A DNA stretch of 33,894 nucleotides. Source: CAAGNP01 sp045595965 (GTDB lineage: Bacteria; Bacteroidota; Bacteroidia; Bacteroidales; UBA932). Of the stretch, positions 31,224-33,894 are shown piece after piece. Every line of letters starts with the position of its first letter. Positions within the stretch are counted from its first letter, which is position 1. The notes beneath the pieces were generated by a model, which was given only the letters and a program-made list of their open reading frames with translations, did not search any database and was not told the DNA's origin. The stretch is taken from positions 1 to 33,894 of the forward strand of contig JAZOBN010000022.1 of the NCBI GenBank assembly GCA_045595965.1, in the 5' to 3' direction. The translations under genes and the position numbers were made by a program.

Positions 31224-31910
31224 TCAATCTTGCAAATTTAACCTTTTTTTGAACTTCTCCATCCCTTCGGTAGCCACATCCTGAATTTGATAATATCTTG
31301 AATATGCAATTTTCATCGGCTTTGGATCGATAAGATAAATCGGGGCATCCTGCTTGACATACTGCACCAGGCCAGCTGCTGGATACACAGCGAGAGAGGT
31401 ACCTACAATCAACAGGATATCTGCCTCCTGGACAGCCTGAATACCCTCTTCGAGTTTTGGAACCGCCTCACCAAACCATACGATATGAGGCCTCAACTGG
31501 GCACCCGACGGACTCTTGTCCCCCAACCGTATCGGATTGTATCCGATTTCATACACCTTGTCCGGATTATCCTCTCCCCGGGCTTTTGTCAACTCTCCAT
31601 GAAGATGGATTACCTTGGTAGAACCACCCCTTTCGTGCAGATTGTCAACATTCTGTGTCACGACAGTAACATCAAAATAGTTCTCCAGTTCTGCAATTAT
31701 TCTATGGGCTTTGTTGGGTTCGGCATTTTTCAACTGCTCCCTCCGCTCATTATAGAACCGGAGCATCAACTCTCTGTTTCTGTACCACCCTTGTATAGAG
31801 GCCACCTCTTCAACAGGGTAGTTTTCCCACAAGCCATCGCTATCTCTGAATGTTTTGATACCGCTCTCCTGACTGACACCGGCGCCGGTCAACACAACTA
31901 ACTTTTTCAT
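31224..31910 (-). CDS. cobB: NAD-dependent protein deacylase, class III sirtuin without zinc cysteines
   Basis: From ATG 31910 the protein has 228 residues with LTGAGVSQESGIKTFRDSDGLW (NAD-binding), TQNVDNLHERGG (85-96), catalytic H104 in HLHGEL and a VGTSLAVYPAAGL segment. FYNERR contains the Y53-x-x-R56 pair that marks class III desuccinylase/demalonylase sirtuins. There is no cysteine in the protein, so the CxxC...CxxC zinc module is missing: the loop after HLHGEL runs straight to LRPHIVWFGE. The start is chosen because ATGA overlaps the stop of the ATPase gene (31907-31910), a coupling signal; an upstream ATG at 31934 adds eight unconserved residues. Confidence 0.92.
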   Translation of the reverse strand: MKKLVVLTGAGVSQESGIKTFRDSDGLWENYPVEEVASIQGWYRNRELMLRFYNERREQLKNAEPNKAHRIIAELENYFDVTVVTQNVDNLHERGGSTKVIHLHGELTKARGEDNPDKVYEIGYNPIRLGDKSPSGAQLRPHIVWFGEAVPKLEEGIQAVQEADILLIVGTSLAVYPAAGLVQYVKQDAPIYLIDPKPMKIAYSRYYQIQDVATEGMEKFKKRLNLQD

Positions 31911-32926
31911 ACAAAGAAATATTTGGTCAACCACAATTTGAACATAGGATCAAGGATATGTGGCTCATCCTTCTCATCAAAGGTGATTATCTCCTTCTTC
32001 TTCAACGCCTCCTTCAGACGGTGGACATTGGCAGAGGTGTTCAGTTTGTATCTCATTATCACCTCCTGGGTACCGAATTTTGTCTCACCATTGAATACTG
32101 CCCTCAATAGACTCAACTGGAAATTTGAAAGGGAATCAACCAGCGTTCTGAAATAACCGCTCTGTGTCGAGAGGACAAAATTTATGGAGTCCTCAACTAT
32201 CTCTTTTGTGACATAACCCTTTGTCATATTGAAGGCATTCGAAGCTATCTGCCACATATAGAAAGGATTACTCTCACACAAATCATATATATACTCTGTA
32301 AAATCCTTATCAATAACACGACCTACCTTCAAAAACACCCTGATGATATAATCGGTAGTCAATTTCTTGTTCAAAGGGAGCAACGGGACATTTTCATAGA
32401 GATTGTAGAAGTATTTCTTCTCCTCAAAGATGTGCTTCATTGCATTCACCTTGCTTCCGGAAAATATATAACATACATTTTTCCTCTCTCTGCATACATT
32501 TTCATATTCCTTGAGGAAGGTGTATGGATCATCGAAATTCAGTACACTCTGGAACTCCTTCAAATAAACCACGACCTTTGAACTTGTATTCTGCGCCAGA
32601 CGTTCCGGCTCCATATATGGATCAGCACCATCTGAAGTGTCAACAACTCCACCATTCTCTATAACCTGTTCCAGAATCGCTTTTTGGAACTGCTCCGGTC
32701 TCCTGATGTTGACCATATCAATCTCGCACACTTTGAGGTTCAAAGATGTCTTTTGGATATTCAGGAAAAGATTCCTTATCAAGGAACTCTTGCCACACCC
32801 TTTAATGCCATAAATGGCAATATTTTCATTATTGCTCAGGAGATTTGTCAGTGCATTGAGTTCAGAATTCCTTGTAATGAAATCTGCCCCTATCGCAATA
32901 GATTTGTAGTCGAATGGTACTATCAT
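31907..32926 (-). CDS. AAA ATPase (archaeal ATPase-like) with C-terminal winged helix
   Basis: The 339-residue protein has a Walker A motif GIKGCGKSS (40-48) and a Walker B strand VVVYLKEFQSV (118-128), in which the usual Asp of DEFQ is Lys123 while Glu124 remains. A sensor-like YIFSGS follows, then a helical lid and a C-terminal winged-helix domain (about 255-335, containing FGTQEVIMRY and LKEALKKKEII). The layout matches the PF01637-type ATPases common in Archaea and Bacteroidota, whose clients are mostly unknown. First gene of the six-gene operon; translation coupled to the sirtuin gene by an ATGA overlap. Some STAND regulators look similar, so function is open. Confidence 0.8.
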   Translation of the reverse strand: MIVPFDYKSIAIGADFITRNSELNALTNLLSNNENIAIYGIKGCGKSSLIRNLFLNIQKTSLNLKVCEIDMVNIRRPEQFQKAILEQVIENGGVVDTSDGADPYMEPERLAQNTSSKVVVYLKEFQSVLNFDDPYTFLKEYENVCRERKNVCYIFSGSKVNAMKHIFEEKKYFYNLYENVPLLPLNKKLTTDYIIRVFLKVGRVIDKDFTEYIYDLCESNPFYMWQIASNAFNMTKGYVTKEIVEDSINFVLSTQSGYFRTLVDSLSNFQLSLLRAVFNGETKFGTQEVIMRYKLNTSANVHRLKEALKKKEIITFDEKDEPHILDPMFKLWLTKYFFV

Positions 32927-32947
32927 AAATTAGAGTTTAACAGGGTA

Positions 32948-32955
32948 CAAAAGTA
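32948..32955 (-). promoter_or_regulatory. Probable -7 box of the ATPase-sirtuin-nusG operon
   Basis: TACTTTTG on the minus strand fits TAnnTTTG and lies 21 bases before the ATPase ATG. The only nearby TTTG (32970-32967) is 11 bases away, too close, and lies in the perfect palindrome AACAAATTTGTT (32965-32976), a possible operator. Confidence 0.45.
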
Positions 32956-32995
32956 GTGTATTTTAACAAATTTGTTATATGAATTTTCAATAAAA

Positions 32996-33027
32996 TTTGG
33001 CAAAAACAGCACAATATATTACATTTG
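32996..33027 (+). promoter_or_regulatory. Promoter of rplU-rpmA
   Basis: TTTG (32996-32999), 20 bases and TACATTTG (33020-33027) are an excellent match to the Bacteroides promoter. The transcript leader before rplU would be about 90 nt. Confidence 0.75.
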
Positions 33028-33124
33028 CAGTCCTTAAAAATCATTAGAAGGCTGCTAAGCTACTGAATAAGAGTTATTTAACCATAATAACCGCTTACAG
33101 TCAATAACTTTAATACTTAAAATA

Positions 33125-33433
33125 ATGTACGCAATTGTAGACATTGCAGGACAGCAATTTAAAGTGGAAAAAGGGAAGAAAATCTTCGTCAACCGTTTGG
33201 ATGCAGAACCAGGTACATCCCTTGATTTCACCAAAGTACTTTTGACAGACAATGAAGGTTCTGTAAAAGTAGGTTCTCCCTATGTTGACGGAGCAGTTGT
33301 TAAGGCTTCCGTTGTAGACCACCTAAAAGGTAAAAAGGTAATCGTTTTCAAAAAGAAACGTCGTAAAGGCTATCAGAAGAAAAATGGTCACCGTCAGTAT
33401 CTTACTGAAATTCTTATTGAAGAAATTGCTTAA
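33125..33433 (+). CDS. rplU: 50S ribosomal protein bL21
   Basis: The 102-residue protein begins MYAIVDIAGQQFKVEKGKKI and carries VLLTDNEGSVKVGSPYVDGA and the basic VFKKKRRKGYQKKNGHRQ C-terminal signature of bL21. It binds 23S rRNA near bL20. A long leader (about 90 nt from the predicted start of transcription) leaves room for regulation, but I see no strong fold. It is followed after 23 bases by rpmA, its usual partner. Confidence 0.97.
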   Translation: MYAIVDIAGQQFKVEKGKKIFVNRLDAEPGTSLDFTKVLLTDNEGSVKVGSPYVDGAVVKASVVDHLKGKKVIVFKKKRRKGYQKKNGHRQYLTEILIEEIA

Positions 33434-33456
33434 CTAAAGTAAAAGGAGATTAAATT

Positions 33457-33717
33457 ATGGCTCACAAGAAAGGTGTCGGTAGTTCGAAGAACGGTCGTGA
33501 ATCACACAGTAAGCGCTTAGGTCTTAAACTTTTCGGCGGTCAGGTTGCTAAAGCTGGCAACATTATCGTTCGCCAAAGAGGTACAGTACACAACCCAGGT
33601 CTTAACGTGGGTATGGGTAAAGACCACACACTTTATGCGCTGATCGACGGAACTGTAAAATTCCAGAAGAAAGCAGAAAACAAATCTTATGTTTCTGTAA
33701 TTCCTTTTGCTGAATAA
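33457..33717 (+). CDS. rpmA: 50S ribosomal protein bL27
   Basis: The 86-residue protein starts MAHKKGVGSSKNGRESHSKRLG, the conserved bL27 N-terminus that reaches the peptidyl-transferase centre. It contains VRQRGTVHNPGLNVGMGKDHTLYALIDG. There is no N-terminal prepeptide as in Firmicutes. The stop lies 37 bases before the right IS tip. In many genomes obgE follows; here the IS interrupts the contig. Confidence 0.97.
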   Translation: MAHKKGVGSSKNGRESHSKRLGLKLFGGQVAKAGNIIVRQRGTVHNPGLNVGMGKDHTLYALIDGTVKFQKKAENKSYVSVIPFAE

Positions 33718-33741
33718 TTTCGCAGTAGAATCAAAGAAATA

Positions 33742-33754
33742 GGCTGATCGTCCA
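33742..33754 (+). terminator. 5' arm of a probable rpmA terminator abutting the IS tip
   Basis: AGGCTGATCGTCC (33741-33753) is preceded by A-rich CAAAGAAAT and lies where the rplU-rpmA terminator should be. The matching second arm (GGACGATCAGCCT) is not present because the IS tip starts at 33755. The assignment is inferred from position and from the analogous half terminator at 141-163. Confidence 0.35.
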
Positions 33755-33894
33755 TGACATGAACCCCGAAAGTTAGACAAAAAACTTTCGGGGTTTTGTT
33801 ATGTCTAAAAAGTACAAGAAACACGGCTATGCAGAACGATTGAAGTATATGCATATGCTTGAGAATGGATGTAGTATAAATTATATCCATGAAT
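33755..33894 (+). mobile_element. Left end of the same IS3-family element, inverted relative to position 1-139
   Basis: The sequence is identical to the reverse complement of 1-139 with one extra base at the edge: TGACATGAACCCCGAAAGTT, AGACAAA, the hairpin arm AACTTTCGGGG, then ATG 33801. Flanking bases differ between the copies (CC before this one; ATCTC outside the other), so these are two insertions and not one. The orientation is such that both transposase genes read outward. The rest of the element lies beyond the window. Confidence 0.8.
33801..33894 (+). CDS. IS transposase OrfA, N-terminal 31 codons only
   Basis: This is a second identical copy of the start of OrfA, MSKKYKKHGYAERLKYMHML onward, cut by the end of the window. 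Because both copies are identical at the DNA level the two insertions are probably recent or kept alike by gene conversion. Confidence 0.65.
   Translation, partial: MSKKYKKHGYAERLKYMHMLENGCSINYIHE

Noticed and set aside
31224..32926. ATPase plus Sir2 as an antiviral defence system
   Set aside because: Defence sirtuins usually carry large fused effector domains and act as NADases. This one is a compact class III deacylase with deacylase motifs, sits with serS and ruvC, and no other defence gene is near.
1..33894. 33.6-kb composite transposon bounded by inverted IS copies
   Set aside because: The content is core housekeeping (dnaK, polA, ribosomal proteins, serS). Assembly breaks at a repeated IS explain the ends better.

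Overview
The window looks like a chromosomal contig from a member of the Bacteroidota, most likely Bacteroidales. The evidence is a repeated promoter pattern TTTG-N19-22-TAnnTTTG, start codons preceded by A/T-rich sequence instead of Shine-Dalgarno motifs, a SusC/TonB-receptor-like beta-barrel protein with a carboxypeptidase-regulatory-like N-terminus, a UpxY-type NusG paralogue, and the gene pair PASTA protein/rluD downstream of rpmH. Almost everything is housekeeping. I see no CRISPR array, no prophage and no obvious defence island. The accessory DNA is concentrated at the two ends and in a few intergenic spaces.

Layout. 1-139 is the left end of an IS3-family (IS150-group-like) insertion sequence pointing out of the window. 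The same end recurs inverted at 33755-33894, so the contig is bounded by two opposed copies of one IS. 140-430 holds a half terminator, a 16-bp copy of a tRNA 3' end, an inverted duplication of a tRNA trailer/terminator, and tRNA-Arg(ACG), which sits directly behind rplS. 942-5444 (minus) is a grpE-dnaJ-M23 peptidase-anmK operon. 5577-6575 (minus) is class II aldolase, diverging from gmk-nadD (plus). 7802-9349 (minus) is panB plus an RluA-type pseudouridine synthase, diverging from dnaK (plus), whose promoter region carries two dyads. A 48-bp palindrome related to the IS end separates dnaK from a convergent M28 peptidase.

12487-13852 is a complete trp attenuation unit in front of a stand-alone trpB: promoter, leader peptide with tandem Trp, antiterminator and terminator. 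13916-16782 (plus) holds two tandem nagA genes and a LOG-family gene. The second nagA product has lost five of the six expected metal/catalytic residues. After a minus-strand aminotransferase come queD-polA-rsmG (PolA appears to lack a working proofreading site), rpmH (too short for a long-ORF scan), a PASTA membrane protein and rluD. 24035-26929 (minus) is the large beta-barrel protein. 27000-32926 (minus) is a tight six-gene operon: AAA ATPase, zinc-less class III sirtuin, NusG/UpxY-like factor, metallophosphoesterase-beta-propeller fusion, serS and ruvC. rplU-rpmA (plus) precedes the right IS end.

How the genes connect. AnmK, the two NagA paralogues and the M23 peptidase all touch peptidoglycan or amino-sugar turnover. 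GrpE, DnaJ and DnaK form one chaperone machine encoded at two loci. rplS, tRNA-Arg, rpmH, rplU, rpmA, serS, rluD, rsmG and the RluA paralogue belong to translation. The most original signals are the IS whose ends lie next to half terminators together with its solo palindrome, the trp attenuator with an almost leaderless leader ORF, the NagA pseudoenzyme, and the ATPase/sirtuin/NusG operon.
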